A stretch of 64,000 bases of DNA from Paenibacillus sp. PAMC 26794 (GTDB lineage Bacteria; Bacillota; Bacilli; Paenibacillales; Paenibacillaceae). The stretch covers positions 124,001-188,000 of the forward strand of contig NZ_ANHX01000076.1 of assembly GCF_000316035.1 (NCBI RefSeq). The letters run 5' to 3'. The notes under the pieces are model-generated. The model was not told the origin of the DNA. It searched no databases and was given only the letters and a program-made list of their open reading frames with translations. Position numbers and translations under genes: made by a program. This document shows, piece by piece, positions 16,954-27,100 of the stretch. How positions within the stretch are numbered: position 1 is the stretch's first letter; each line of letters starts with the position of its first letter.

Positions 16954-19062
16954 ATGAACAATACAATCTATTTGCGCAGAGCGAACAAACTTATTATCGA
17001 ATCTAACGAAGGGAAACAACAGTTGCCGAAGAATTATCTGGCGACTGCCCTTAAAAATATTGAAGCACTCGGTTACACCTTCTCGGATGAGTTAATGCAG
17101 GTGATGCGTCAGCTGTCCAAGGAACAATTTGAAACAGTATATATTCAACTTGTAGCTGATCTGAGAGTCATGGTCGGCGCACATGTGAAGTACACACCGA
17201 TGTATGCAGGATTCCCGATGCAGGTGATGCAAGCAGATGAGGCTGAGTTATATCTCAATGCGATTATTCATTATCTAACTAACCTGACTGTGGTCTATCC
17301 GGATCAACAATCTGTGGAGCGAATGCCTTTGCTGGAGAAGACGGACTTGAAAGTCATTGGTCTGGGAAACCAACAAGCATTCCAGACGCTTATCCGCCAG
17401 ATCATTGAAGCTAAGGGTTCTATCTCGGAAACGGACAAGGCGGATATCGACATGGTATTGGAGCATGCAGATCCGGAAGATGTGGATGCGCTATTACCCG
17501 CCGAGATTCCGTTCAAAGAAAATGTAGGCTTTGTGGTTGCCTCGCTGTTGAAGCATGAAAAAGCGAACATCGACCGGATCGGTCCGTATTTCAAAACGGC
17601 AAGTGATGTCCTGCGTCTGGCTGTTGCCTGGTCCAATGGAGATGTCAGCCTCGCAGCGGCTACTCCCTTCCGAAAATTCAAACGGCGTGAGAGACGCCTT
17701 TTGCTCGGATTACTGGAGCAATGTGGCTCCAGCACGGAGGATATGCTGCGTTATAAAGATCGCTGGATTCGTCTCGGCGAAATTCTTCATCCTTCGGAAT
17801 ATAAGTTTCGGTATCCACGATGCGAAGAAGCCTTTGATATTTTGCGTAATAATAAACCGTATTCGACCTTCAACGGAAGTGTGGAACTTGCCTTCCAATA
17901 TCGGAATGTCTGGAGTCTGATCGATCTGTTGTCACAGCGTCCAGGCGAATTCGCGAGAAGACTGGATCACTTGTTGCGGATGACCGAAGATGAAGCGTAT
18001 GTACTGCTGGCATTTGGTGAGGTACTGGAGCAAGTATCTACCCCAGTGTTATTGCAGGTGAGACAGCATTTTGCCCGCCGTAATGAACCGCAGGATCTGC
18101 GTATCTTTTTCCCGAAAGGCAATGTAGCCAAAGCTTTTGCTGTTCCGAATGAGCTGCCAGAGATCGATGAAGCCACGTGTCAGGATGTCGTGCAATTATG
18201 CGAGCAGGCACTGGTAGAGCGATTCGCTGCCCTTGCCCCGCTTGGGAAGACCTATGTTGATCTACAACTCCATGATTATCTGGTACCCTTTTCCCAGAGA
18301 TCGGCGAGCAAGGCTCTGCATACCATCGTTCGTGGAAGCCGTGTGCCGATGGCAGAGGGTGATACCATTCGTTTCTTCAACTGGTGGAAAGAAGGGGACG
18401 TGGATGGAAAGTCTACAGGGCGCGTGGACATTGACTTGTCTGCGGTGATGTACGATAAGGACTGGAACTATGTGGAGCATATTTCCTATACGAATCTGCG
18501 ATCCTCTAACTATAAGGCTGTCCATAGCGGAGATATCGTGACTGCACCTAACGGAGCAAGTGAGTTCATTGATCTGCATATTCCATCCATCGTGGCTTAT
18601 GGTGGACGATATGTGGTGGCAACACTGCTTTCGTTTACCAGTCATCCGTATTGTGATCTGCCCGAATGTTTTGTGGGCTGGATGATGCGGAAGAAGCCGG
18701 GGTCTGGCGAGATTTTTGAACCGTCTACCGTAGCGAACAAAATCGATATTACCGCGGATACGCAGATTGCGATCCCTGTCATTATGGACCTGGTTGAACG
18801 TACCGTCATCTGGACAGACCTGGCGCTGACAAGCCATCCGGATTACTACAATAATGTGGAAGGTAATCAAAAAGGAATGGTCCTGATGGGTAAAGCACTA
18901 ACGACTTTACGCAAACCCGATCTGCATGACTTGTTCATGCTGCACGCCAAGGCGAGAGGTGAGCTGGTGGATACGAAGGATCAGGCCGATACCATATATG
19001 CGGTCGATGAAGGCGTGACACCGTACGATATCGAGCAGATTATGGCGGAGTATCTGGTTTGA
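16954..19062 (+). CDS. MXAN_6230/SCO0854-family protein with TerD-like C-terminal region
   Basis: 702 residues beginning MNNTIYLRRANKLIIES. The long N-terminal part (with LPKNYLATALKNIEALGYTF and MVGAHVKYTPMYAGFP) matches what I know of the MXAN_6230/SCO0854 family, described as tellurium-resistance-associated; the RING cysteines of some members are not visible here. From about residue 480, RVDIDLSAVMYDKDW ... HSGDIVTAP ... EFIDLHI resembles the calcium-binding TerD fold. No signal peptide, so cytoplasmic. A GTG at 16930 is in frame but lies inside an RNA hairpin with no SD; ATG at 16954 is preferred. It is preceded by the tandem RNA element and followed by a terminator, so it is monocistronic. 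Function unknown; the Ter context suggests stress or envelope defence. Confidence 0.75.
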   Translation: MNNTIYLRRANKLIIESNEGKQQLPKNYLATALKNIEALGYTFSDELMQVMRQLSKEQFETVYIQLVADLRVMVGAHVKYTPMYAGFPMQVMQADEAELYLNAIIHYLTNLTVVYPDQQSVERMPLLEKTDLKVIGLGNQQAFQTLIRQIIEAKGSISETDKADIDMVLEHADPEDVDALLPAEIPFKENVGFVVASLLKHEKANIDRIGPYFKTASDVLRLAVAWSNGDVSLAAATPFRKFKRRERRLLLGLLEQCGSSTEDMLRYKDRWIRLGEILHPSEYKFRYPRCEEAFDILRNNKPYSTFNGSVELAFQYRNVWSLIDLLSQRPGEFARRLDHLLRMTEDEAYVLLAFGEVLEQVSTPVLLQVRQHFARRNEPQDLRIFFPKGNVAKAFAVPNELPEIDEATCQDVVQLCEQALVERFAALAPLGKTYVDLQLHDYLVPFSQRSASKALHTIVRGSRVPMAEGDTIRFFNWWKEGDVDGKSTGRVDIDLSAVMYDKDWNYVEHISYTNLRSSNYKAVHSGDIVTAPNGASEFIDLHIPSIVAYGGRYVVATLLSFTSHPYCDLPECFVGWMMRKKPGSGEIFEPSTVANKIDITADTQIAIPVIMDLVERTVIWTDLALTSHPDYYNNVEGNQKGMVLMGKALTTLRKPDLHDLFMLHAKARGELVDTKDQADTIYAVDEGVTPYDIEQIMAEYLV

Positions 19063-19078
19063 ACTGTTTGATAGCTAA

Positions 19079-19106
19079 AGCGCAGCTTGTTGAAGCTGCG
19101 TTTTTT
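19079..19106 (+). terminator. Terminator after the TerD-related gene
   Basis: CGCAGCTT-GTTG-AAGCTGCG followed by six T. Confidence 0.92.
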
Positions 19107-19405
19107 GTTTTCAGAATTTGCTATCGGATATACGAGCCGTTTTTCATTGCAAGTATATGTAATATAATGGTATTATTTTATTGGAATTGTAAGAATACTT
19201 GTATTTAGAAGAGTGATTTAAAAGGGGGGGGCGAGATCAAGTTTGCATGAAGTGATGACTCTATTCTATACGCACGCAGACATAACATTTCAGTGACTAT
19301 GGACATGCCCGCATAGCAGACATATCGATATGAGACGGAAGTGTCAGTTGTTATATATCATTATGTAAGCGTTTTATTAAATGGATTACAAGGAGGGATT
19401 TACTC
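19107..19405 (+). promoter_or_regulatory. Long leader of the rhamnogalacturonan lyase gene with a cre-like site
   Basis: About 300 bases without a gene. A TATAAT lies in the AT-rich part near 19165, but a convincing -35 is not seen. A run of eight G is at 19224-19231. TGTAAGCGTTTTAT (19364-19377) matches the cre pattern except for its last two bases and lies 29 bases before the ATG. The same kind of element precedes the GH43 and GH10 genes. No hairpin of note. Confidence 0.4.
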
Positions 19406-21031
19406 ATGACCAAAAGTATAGTGAGAAAGGCGCTTGGTTTGTTTTTAATCATCGTTATGATCGCAACAGCTGTTGTATACCCTGCATCTACCGGACACGC
19501 GGCAACCATTAATGTTACCGATAACGGCTCCAGAATTGAAGTAAACACCGGTTCAGGATTAGTCTATGTGGTGAACAAAACCAATGGGGATATTATCTCA
19601 GCCAAAATGAACGGTACGGAGCTGAACAGCAATAGAGGATCGCATATCGGCTCAGGTTTGGGCTCCTCCGCCAATGTGACGTGGAATACCTCTCCTTCAG
19701 GATCAACCGTGTTAATCACGGTATCCACAAGCACACTGACTCACTATTATGCTTCGCGTGGTGGGGAGAATATCATATACATGGCAACGCATATCACGGC
19801 TCAACCTTCGATCGGCGAGCTACGGTACATTTTCCGTGGTAATGGTAGTGTGTTGACAGGTGTTCCGGCGAATTCCAATAATCGAGGTAACACAGGAGCA
19901 ATCGAGAGTCAGGATGTGTTCGGGTTTGCTAATGGACAGTCGGCCTCTAAATATTATGGTAATGATCAGGCCAAAGATTTATCCGTTCGTGGAGTTACGG
20001 GTAATGGCGTTGGTGTATTTATGGCCTACGGCAATCGGGAAAAAAGCTCTGGTGGTCCATTCTTCCGCGACATCCAGTTCCAAAGTGGAACAGAGACGGA
20101 AGTATATAATTATATGAACTCGGGACATGCACAGACGGAGAATTGGCGCCTGGGCCTGCATGGGCCGTACGCTATGATCTTTACAACCGGAGGTACGCCA
20201 AATGTACCCGACTTCAGCTGGATGTCTAGTCTGAATCTGCAGGGTTGGGTATCCAGTCGGGGGAACGTGGTGCTTAATGGCCTCTCCGGGATGGATACAG
20301 GGTATGCTTACACAATTGGGTTCGCCAATAGCAATGCTCAGTATTGGGTGGGGACGTCTTCAAGTGGGGCGGCCGCCAAATACAGCATGATTCCGGGGAC
20401 ATACACCATGACAGCTTATAAGGGAGAACTGGCCGTATATACGGAAACGGTTAATGTCACGGCAGGACAAACGACAACACTGAATACACGTACGATCAAC
20501 AATGACCCGAGTAAAGCCTCCAACATCTGGCGAATCGGTAACTGGGATGGTACGCCACGGGAGTTCCTGAATGGACAGACAATTCCGATTCGTCACCCAT
20601 CCGATAGTCGCAACCCAAGCTGGGGACCTGTCACCTATGCTACCGGTAGCGCGACCAATCGATTCCCGGCAATCCAGTTCCGTGGTCAGAATTCTCCAAC
20701 CACAATAACGTTTAACTTGAATGCATCTCAAGCGGCATCTTCTCATATGTTCAACATCGGTATTACCGCAGCTTACAATAATGGCAGACCTAGTGTAACG
20801 GTTAATGGACATGCTTTAACCAATCCTGCTGCATCTTCACAGCCCAATTCTCGTAGCTTCACCATTGGTACGTATCGTGGGAACAACACAACCTTTAGCT
20901 GGAATGTTCCAGCATCCTACTTCGTGAATGGTTCCAATACTATCACAATTACGCCGATCAGCGGTTCCAGTGACTTGGGTAACTGGTTAAGTGCAGGTTG
21001 GGTCTACGATTGTGTTGAGTTACTGAATTGA
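19406..21031 (+). CDS. Secreted rhamnogalacturonan lyase, PL4 family
   Basis: 541 residues with a signal peptide ending near GHAATIN (residue 33). Three PL4 domains are visible: the catalytic super-sandwich (about 35-270), an Fn3-like domain (about 270-360, GWVSSRGNVVLNG ... SMIPGTYTMTAYKGE) and a jelly-roll CBM-like domain (about 370-541, IWRIGNWDGTPREFLNG ... DCVELLN). Probable catalytic Lys and His sit in ASKYYG and NSGHAQTE, judging from fungal PL4 enzymes. It cleaves the rhamnose-galacturonate backbone of pectin outside the cell by beta-elimination. SD AAGGAGGG is well placed. It stands alone with a cre-like site upstream, so carbon repression is likely. Confidence 0.9.
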   Translation: MTKSIVRKALGLFLIIVMIATAVVYPASTGHAATINVTDNGSRIEVNTGSGLVYVVNKTNGDIISAKMNGTELNSNRGSHIGSGLGSSANVTWNTSPSGSTVLITVSTSTLTHYYASRGGENIIYMATHITAQPSIGELRYIFRGNGSVLTGVPANSNNRGNTGAIESQDVFGFANGQSASKYYGNDQAKDLSVRGVTGNGVGVFMAYGNREKSSGGPFFRDIQFQSGTETEVYNYMNSGHAQTENWRLGLHGPYAMIFTTGGTPNVPDFSWMSSLNLQGWVSSRGNVVLNGLSGMDTGYAYTIGFANSNAQYWVGTSSSGAAAKYSMIPGTYTMTAYKGELAVYTETVNVTAGQTTTLNTRTINNDPSKASNIWRIGNWDGTPREFLNGQTIPIRHPSDSRNPSWGPVTYATGSATNRFPAIQFRGQNSPTTITFNLNASQAASSHMFNIGITAAYNNGRPSVTVNGHALTNPAASSQPNSRSFTIGTYRGNNTTFSWNVPASYFVNGSNTITITPISGSSDLGNWLSAGWVYDCVELLN

Positions 21032-21057
21032 ATTAAGAATTCAATATAGTGGAAGGA

Positions 21058-21110
21058 ATAAAGGAGGTAGCCTGCCTGGTTTTCTTAACCGGGTTCAGGT
21101 TACCTCTTTT
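21058..21110 (+). terminator. Terminator after the rhamnogalacturonan lyase gene
   Basis: AAAGGAGGTAGCCTG pairs (with G-U wobble) with CAGGTTACCTCTTTT; an inner GGTT/AACC stem is also present. Confidence 0.85.
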
Positions 21111-21245
21111 AGATTTGTCATCAGAGATGAAAAGATATCGCTTCATGATATCCCTAAGGATCTTGCTTTGCTGGAGATGGTGATCCGGATAGTGGTATAA
21201 TTTTCAATACGTAATCATGAGTGAATGAACGGGGAGGAAAAAGGA

Positions 21246-22196
21246 ATGAGAGACGATCTGTTGGTTCAATTGCAAGAGTGGCATGAAGAAGATGAATTTC
21301 AGGAAATTGTAGATGCAATTCAAGCGATTCCTGTGGAAGAAAGAGATTATGAGCTGGTTAACCATTTGGGACGAGCGCTGAGTAACCTGGAACAGTATGA
21401 AGAAGCGGTTGAACAATTCCTGACGGTTGCTAAAGAGGGCACAGGTGACCCACTCTGGCATTATCGGATTGGACTGGCTTATTATTATCTGGAGCAATAT
21501 GCGCATGCACTGCAGGCGTTTGAAAGAGCGGATGAATTGGACCCTGAGGATGAAGATACGCTGGAGTTTCTGGGATGGATTCGAAGCAAAATGGAGGAGC
21601 CGTCCGAATCTGAACATGAAGTTGAAACGGATCCAGAGACTGTTGGAGAATTCCGTGTACCCGTTGACGTTGTAGCGACCTTTGAAGCGGTCCCCAGACC
21701 GGAATCCGGCGAATTCTGGAACGATAGTGAGCAGGCACTGGAGCACTATGTGTCCAATCCGCCAAGTGATGGTCTCATTGAGTCTGTGGAGGAGCAATTG
21801 GTGTTCCGGCTTCCTGCCTCCTACATTGAGATGATGAAGCTACATAACGGTGGCATTCCGTACAATCGTTATTTCCCTGTAGCGAACACAGATACGGGAG
21901 CTACGGATTATGTTGAAATTGAAGGCATATTGGGCATTGGTCGTGAGAAGCCTCGCTCGTTAGCTGGTGTACAAGGTAGCTGGACTTTGATTGAACGTGA
22001 AGGTTATCCGGAGATTGGTGTAGTCATCGCGGTATCTCCTTCGGAGTCGGGGGTTGTCATGCTCGATTATCGTTCATTCGGTAATGATGGAGAACCTGAG
22101 GTCGTTTATGTGAAAAGAGAGAATCCCAAAGAGATCATTCCGTTGGCACCGAACTTTGAGACGTTTATCCAAGGGCTGATGACTCCAGAAGTCTAG
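21246..22196 (+). CDS. TPR-SUKH (SMI1/KNR4) protein
   Basis: 316 residues. The N-terminal half (1-115) holds TPR-type helices (LGRALSNLEQYEEAVEQF; YRIGLAYYYLEQYAHALQAF). The C-terminal part is a SMI1/KNR4 (SUKH) domain (about 165-310), starting IESVEEQLVFRLPASYIEMM, a pattern typical of the superfamily. SUKH proteins are often immunity proteins of contact toxins or general binding adaptors. No toxin gene is next to it. An in-frame ATG lies 21 bases upstream (21225), but GGGGAGG is placed for 21246. Cytoplasmic. Partner unknown. Confidence 0.8.
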   Translation: MRDDLLVQLQEWHEEDEFQEIVDAIQAIPVEERDYELVNHLGRALSNLEQYEEAVEQFLTVAKEGTGDPLWHYRIGLAYYYLEQYAHALQAFERADELDPEDEDTLEFLGWIRSKMEEPSESEHEVETDPETVGEFRVPVDVVATFEAVPRPESGEFWNDSEQALEHYVSNPPSDGLIESVEEQLVFRLPASYIEMMKLHNGGIPYNRYFPVANTDTGATDYVEIEGILGIGREKPRSLAGVQGSWTLIEREGYPEIGVVIAVSPSESGVVMLDYRSFGNDGEPEVVYVKRENPKEIIPLAPNFETFIQGLMTPEV

Positions 22197-22272
22197 TATG
22201 AATAATATCATTGTGTTGAAGCGCCTCTATACTAGTGCTAACTAGACAATGTAGAGTATGGTAAAAACAATA

Positions 22273-22312
22273 CAAGCCGCGAGGGAGAAACATTCCCTTG
22301 CGGCTTGCTTTC
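22273..22312. terminator. Bidirectional terminator between convergent TPR-SUKH and DinB genes
   Basis: CAAGCCGCGAGGGA pairs with TTCCCTTGCGGCTTG (G-U tolerated), with T-rich flanks. Confidence 0.85.
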
Positions 22313-22334
22313 GTTCTATCGGAATCTTTCCGGT

Positions 22335-22832
22335 TTACGCCGGGAACCCGCCACCTGGAGGCGGCCATGCGCCGTAGAAGCGACGCAGCAGAACAATCTC
22401 CCCTAGATGATACGAGTTATGGGAGGCGATATTGCGCAGAAGTCCTGCTTTAGTTTCACCCGGGAAATAGAGCAGTGGATCATCTAATTGTGCAGTTTCT
22501 GCAATGGCTACGGCTTGACCAACCCCATCCAAGAATGCCTGAATATCTACCTTCCACGTGGCTTCGTCCTGTGGACCTTTCTCTTCAGGCCAGCTCTCAC
22601 TCACGTTAGCAGGGAGTTGTGGCTTGCGTCCTTCCAAGTGTTCGAGCATGAATTGCTGCCAATAATGCATGTGCTTCACCAACTGATAGATCGTATATGG
22701 CATGGCATCGTGCGTACGAGCAGCAAGTGTGACATCGATATCGGGTAGAGCACGGGCGATGCGGATATGACCGCGTTCCCCCACTAATGATTTGACAAGG
22801 GCTTGCCCAAAGCTTTGATTCTCATCTGACAT
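22335..22832 (-). CDS. DinB-family (four-helix, metal-binding) protein
   Basis: 165 residues with the DinB/DUF664-like layout: VKHMHYWQQFMLEHLEG in helix 2 and ASHNSYHLGEIVLLRR in the last helix. The His residues of HMHYW and HNSYH are the expected metal ligands. Related enzymes include bacillithiol transferases, but most family members have no assigned reaction. Cytoplasmic, single gene, convergent with TPR-SUKH. SD AGAGAGGAAGG precedes the ATG. Confidence 0.85.
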   Translation of the reverse strand: MSDENQSFGQALVKSLVGERGHIRIARALPDIDVTLAARTHDAMPYTIYQLVKHMHYWQQFMLEHLEGRKPQLPANVSESWPEEKGPQDEATWKVDIQAFLDGVGQAVAIAETAQLDDPLLYFPGETKAGLLRNIASHNSYHLGEIVLLRRFYGAWPPPGGGFPA

Positions 22833-23004
22833 ATGGAACCTTCCTCTCTTCCAGACAGGATCTATTGACCTGCCCTCTATTAAGTATTATACAATTAAAT
22901 TGCTATAAATTGAAAATGGGGAACAAGAACCAAAATACTTAAAATGCCTATGATATAATAGTGAAAATAAATCTCGAGACCTCAGGGTCGAGGAGGAAGC
23001 TCCT

Positions 23005-24168
23005 GTGAAAGTGATATTGGTTGACGACGAACGTCTAGCGTTGATAGGCCTTCAAAAATCACTAGAAAAAGAAGTAAGCGGCATTGAAATTATCGCTACA
23101 TATATGAATCCAACAGAGGCTGTGGCGGGGATTGTGGAGCACCGTCCTGATGTTGTATTTCTGGATATTCATATGCCGGAGATGGATGGTATGGATCTGG
23201 GAAGACAGATTCAGACGGCAATACCGGGCACCGAAATTATATTTGTGACCAGTTACGATCAATATGCGGTGCATGCTTTCGAACTACAGGCTTTGGACTA
23301 TTTGATGAAGCCCATCAAAAAAGATCGATTGAAGCAGACGGTGAGCCGCGTAAGAGAGAAACTGAGCGTAAAACGCGAGCAGCGGTCAAAGGATACAAAC
23401 GTACCTTTAATTTGCTGTTTTAATCAGATTCAGTTTAGGCTTCCAGGAAAGGATACCCAGGTTGCCAAATGGCGTACAAGCAAGGCGCAGGAGCTGTTTG
23501 CATACTTGCTTCACCATCGGAACCAGGTCATTCATCGCAGTGTTCTGCTGGAGCTTCTGTGGCCGGGAATGGAAGAGGGGAAGACGGCACACCAACTCTA
23601 CACTACGATGTATCATGTCCGCCAAACCCTGAAAACTTGCAATATGGATATGATCACGATTCAGAGTGCACACCTGGAGGCAGGTTATCGACTCGAATTG
23701 GGTGAGGCTCAGTTGGATAGTGAGCAGTGGGAACGGGAAATCAGGCAATGGAAAGTCGTAGACGCAATTACCGTTCATGCGTATGAGCAAGCGCTTCATC
23801 TATATAAGGGTACCTATCTTGGTAATTATGAATACATGTGGGCTGAACCTGAGCGGGAAAGATTACGCTATCTGTGGCTGTATCATATGAGACAACTAAG
23901 TCTGTATTACCAGCAGCATGGGCTGGCGGAGAAAGTGGTCGAGAGTACACGACGTATCCAGCATATGCTTCCGGATGAAGAAGAAAGTTATTTTATGCTA
24001 ATGAAGTTATATGATGAAATGCGCAACGATCTCGGTGTGGAGGAGCAGTATCGTCTCTTAACCACCAGAATGGAGCAAGACTTGGAGATACCGATTAGTG
24101 AAGAGGTTCGCGAATGGTACAGGGACTGGAAGCTCGGTTTGATCAAGTCAGGGCATCGTAACCAATGA
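23005..24168 (+). CDS. Response regulator with receiver, winged-helix and BTAD domains (paralog)
   Basis: 387 residues with a GTG start 7 bases after GAGGAGGA. REC domain 1-120 (VDDER, phospho-Asp in VFLDIHMPE, MKPI), winged helix (about 150-230, KAQELFAYLLHHRNQVIHRS) and BTAD domain to the end (GNYEYMWAEPERERLRYLW). The layout and many residues match the regulator at 11512-12648, so the two arose by duplication. Its stop overlaps the start of the kinase gene by four bases, so this pair is co-transcribed, whereas the other pair is divergent. Confidence 0.87.
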   Translation: MKVILVDDERLALIGLQKSLEKEVSGIEIIATYMNPTEAVAGIVEHRPDVVFLDIHMPEMDGMDLGRQIQTAIPGTEIIFVTSYDQYAVHAFELQALDYLMKPIKKDRLKQTVSRVREKLSVKREQRSKDTNVPLICCFNQIQFRLPGKDTQVAKWRTSKAQELFAYLLHHRNQVIHRSVLLELLWPGMEEGKTAHQLYTTMYHVRQTLKTCNMDMITIQSAHLEAGYRLELGEAQLDSEQWEREIRQWKVVDAITVHAYEQALHLYKGTYLGNYEYMWAEPERERLRYLWLYHMRQLSLYYQQHGLAEKVVESTRRIQHMLPDEEESYFMLMKLYDEMRNDLGVEEQYRLLTTRMEQDLEIPISEEVREWYRDWKLGLIKSGHRNQ

Positions 24169-27100
24169 ATTTACGACATACAAATCCCGTGAAACGTTTC
24201 AAATACGTTCTGATCCTGTCGATCATTTTAGTGGCATTGGTCGGTATGCGCTGGGTATGGTCGCAGTTCTTCCCTGCCTTGGACAATCATCACGCTGTGA
24301 ATGGTGTAGTTGATTTGCGAGGTGTCGATCTGGAACAAGTGCCGGTAATGCATCTGAACGGAGAATGGGAACTATATTCGAATCAATTACTGACCAGGAA
24401 GGATATTGTGGATGAGGGACGGGCACATGCGGCGGATGTGGTCCAGGTTCCGGGAGATTGGAATGCCGAGAACCGGGATCAGGAGAGTTCACTTGGATAT
24501 GCCACATATCGATTGCGTGTGTTGACTGATCCGCTCCAGGTACCTGTGACCTTCTGGTTCAGAAACATCCGAAGTTCATCTGAAATTGAAATCAATGGGA
24601 ATATCGTGGGCGGAATGGGGGAGGTGTCGGAGGATGCGGATACCTATGAACCGAGAAGTACCTCTTATACGGCATCCTACGAAGATGAAGGCGCAACAGA
24701 GATTGAATTACTCATTCGTGTAGCCAATTATGATAGCCCGTATATAGGCGGGATCGGCAAACCCGTTCGCTTCGGTTCCCAGGCGGCGGTTGATTACGCA
24801 CGTTGGTATTCCATCGGTTTTCAACTGGCCATTTTTCTCGTTTTACTACTTCATGGCATGTATGCCTGTATCCTGTTTATGTTCAACCCACAGGAGCGGG
24901 CCTTACTCGTCGCAGCTATATTAACCTTATCTGTGGGCATCGTGGTTATGGTTGGTCATGATAACATTCTGATGTTATGGCTCCCTATTAACTATACGTG
25001 GGGGATCAAGCTTCGTCTGATCTGTCTGTTGCTGCAAAATGCTTGTATTCTGCTGTTGTTCCAGAGATTGACCTTGGTACATACACGAACAAAGATCCTT
25101 CAATTAGGCATTGTCACGACAATAGCTTATATTGCTGTTATTCTGGCGATGCCAATTCACGTTGTCTATGCCATGGTTCATTACTCTGTTATCGACGTGT
25201 TCTTTCTCGTCTCTTCTCTCTGGTTCCTGTACATTGTAGGTGTCATGCTCTTTAGGAAACAGGCTGATCGAGATATGGTTTTTCTACTCCTGACAGCTGG
25301 AGGTATCATATCCAATATGCTGTGGAGTACAAGTGAGACATCGAAAGATGTGACAACAGTCTATTATCCCATTGACATCATCTTTGCCATTACTGGCTTC
25401 TCCGCCTATTGGTTCAAGAAATACTTCAGGAATGCCAAGGAGAATATGAAGCTGAATACAGAACTGCAGAAGGGCGACAAAATTAAAGACCAGTTCTTGG
25501 CGAATACATCACATGAACTACGGACCCCGCTGCACGGGATCATTAACATCGCTCACAACGTGGTCACCCGAGAGAAGAACAGATTGGATGAACGGAGCCT
25601 GGAGGATATGGAGTTGCTGATTACGATCGGTCGACGGATGTCCCATCTCCTTGGTGATCTACTGGATGTAGTCCGGTTGAAGGAACACCGCATTGTGTTA
25701 CGTCAGGTTCCTCTTTCCATACAGTCCGTGGTGCCTGGCATTATCGCCATGCTGCAATTCATGGCAGAACGGAAACCAGTCCGCCTTCATATGGAGATTC
25801 CGGAATCGTTCCCACTGGTCATGGCTGATGAAGAAAGACTCGTTCAGATTTTGTATAATCTGCTGCATAACGCGCTTAAACATACAGAGGAAGGAATGAT
25901 CTCAGTAAGTGCCGAAATTCGTGAAGGACATGCTCTGATTCATGTGACGGATACAGGTATTGGCATGGATGAGGACACGCGGATGCGTATTTTCCTCCCG
26001 TATGAACAAGGGTCGTATGGAATCAGTGATGGACAAGGCATCGGGCTTGGACTGAACATCTGCAAAGAGCTCGTAGAACTGCACGGCGGGGCACTTACGG
26101 TTCGCTCGGAACTCGGAAAGGGCTCGGTATTCAGCTTCGATCTACCGCTCGCGGATGAAGCCGCCGATCAGGCTCAGTCACAACTTCCCCTGATATGGGA
26201 ACAGGCCGCCGAGATGATGGAAGATGCACCTAGCGGATTCCTGTTACCCCGCCAAGGTATGGGGGACGCGGAAGCCTTGGCGACAGCAGAGATGGCTCCG
26301 TTGTTAAAAGAGGGGAAAGCCACCATTCTGGCTGTCGATGATGATCCGGTGAATCTGGATGTGCTGGTCAGCATTCTTTCGAATGAACCCTACACCATAA
26401 TTACGGCTCGGTCGGGCCAGGAGGCGATGGAACTGCTGGGCACTCGCCAATGGGATCTGCTCATTACAGATGTGATGATGCCGAATATGTCCGGCTATGA
26501 GTTAACTCAGAAGGTGCGGGAACAATTCTCGATGTCAGAGCTTCCTGTGTTATTGTTGACGGCACGAAGTCAGCCGCCAGATATCTACACAGGGTTTGCA
26601 TCGGGCGCGAATGATTATGTCACGAAGCCTGTAGATGCGGTGGAACTGAAATATCGGATACGTGCATTGACCATGCTAAATCGGTCTATCCAAGAGCGCC
26701 TGCGCATGGAGGCCGCTTATTTACAGGCGCAGATTCAGCCACACTTCCTGTTCAATACGCTGAATTCACTTATGGTTTTAAGTGATATTGATACAGAGCA
26801 TATGCGGAAGCTTGGTGAAGCTTTTTCATCCTATTTACGGATCAGCTTCAACTATCTCAATACAGGGGAACTGGTGAAATTATCATACGAGCTGGAACTC
26901 GTTGAAGCCTATCTTTTTATTGAGAAAACACGATTTGAAGATCGATTGTCGGTGGTATTAAACGTAGAGCCGGACCTTCCGTTACTTCTCCCGCCGCTAT
27001 CGATCCAGCCTTTGATTGAAAATGCTGTCAGACACGGACTATTAAGCCGCAATGTAGGCGGTACGTTATGTCTATCCATCACTCGCCATGAGGGTTATAC

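Noticed and set aside
16739-16958. An open frame runs through the tandem RNA element and ends at a TGA overlapping the ATG of the TerD-related gene
   Set aside because: It has no start codon with an SD, and the two repeats keep base pairing rather than protein sequence. RNA structure explains the pattern better.
18262-18870. Long antisense frame (202 codons) inside the MXAN_6230-type gene
   Set aside because: It overlaps a conserved coding region on the other strand, has no SD and a composition unlike a protein (many Arg, His, Cys).
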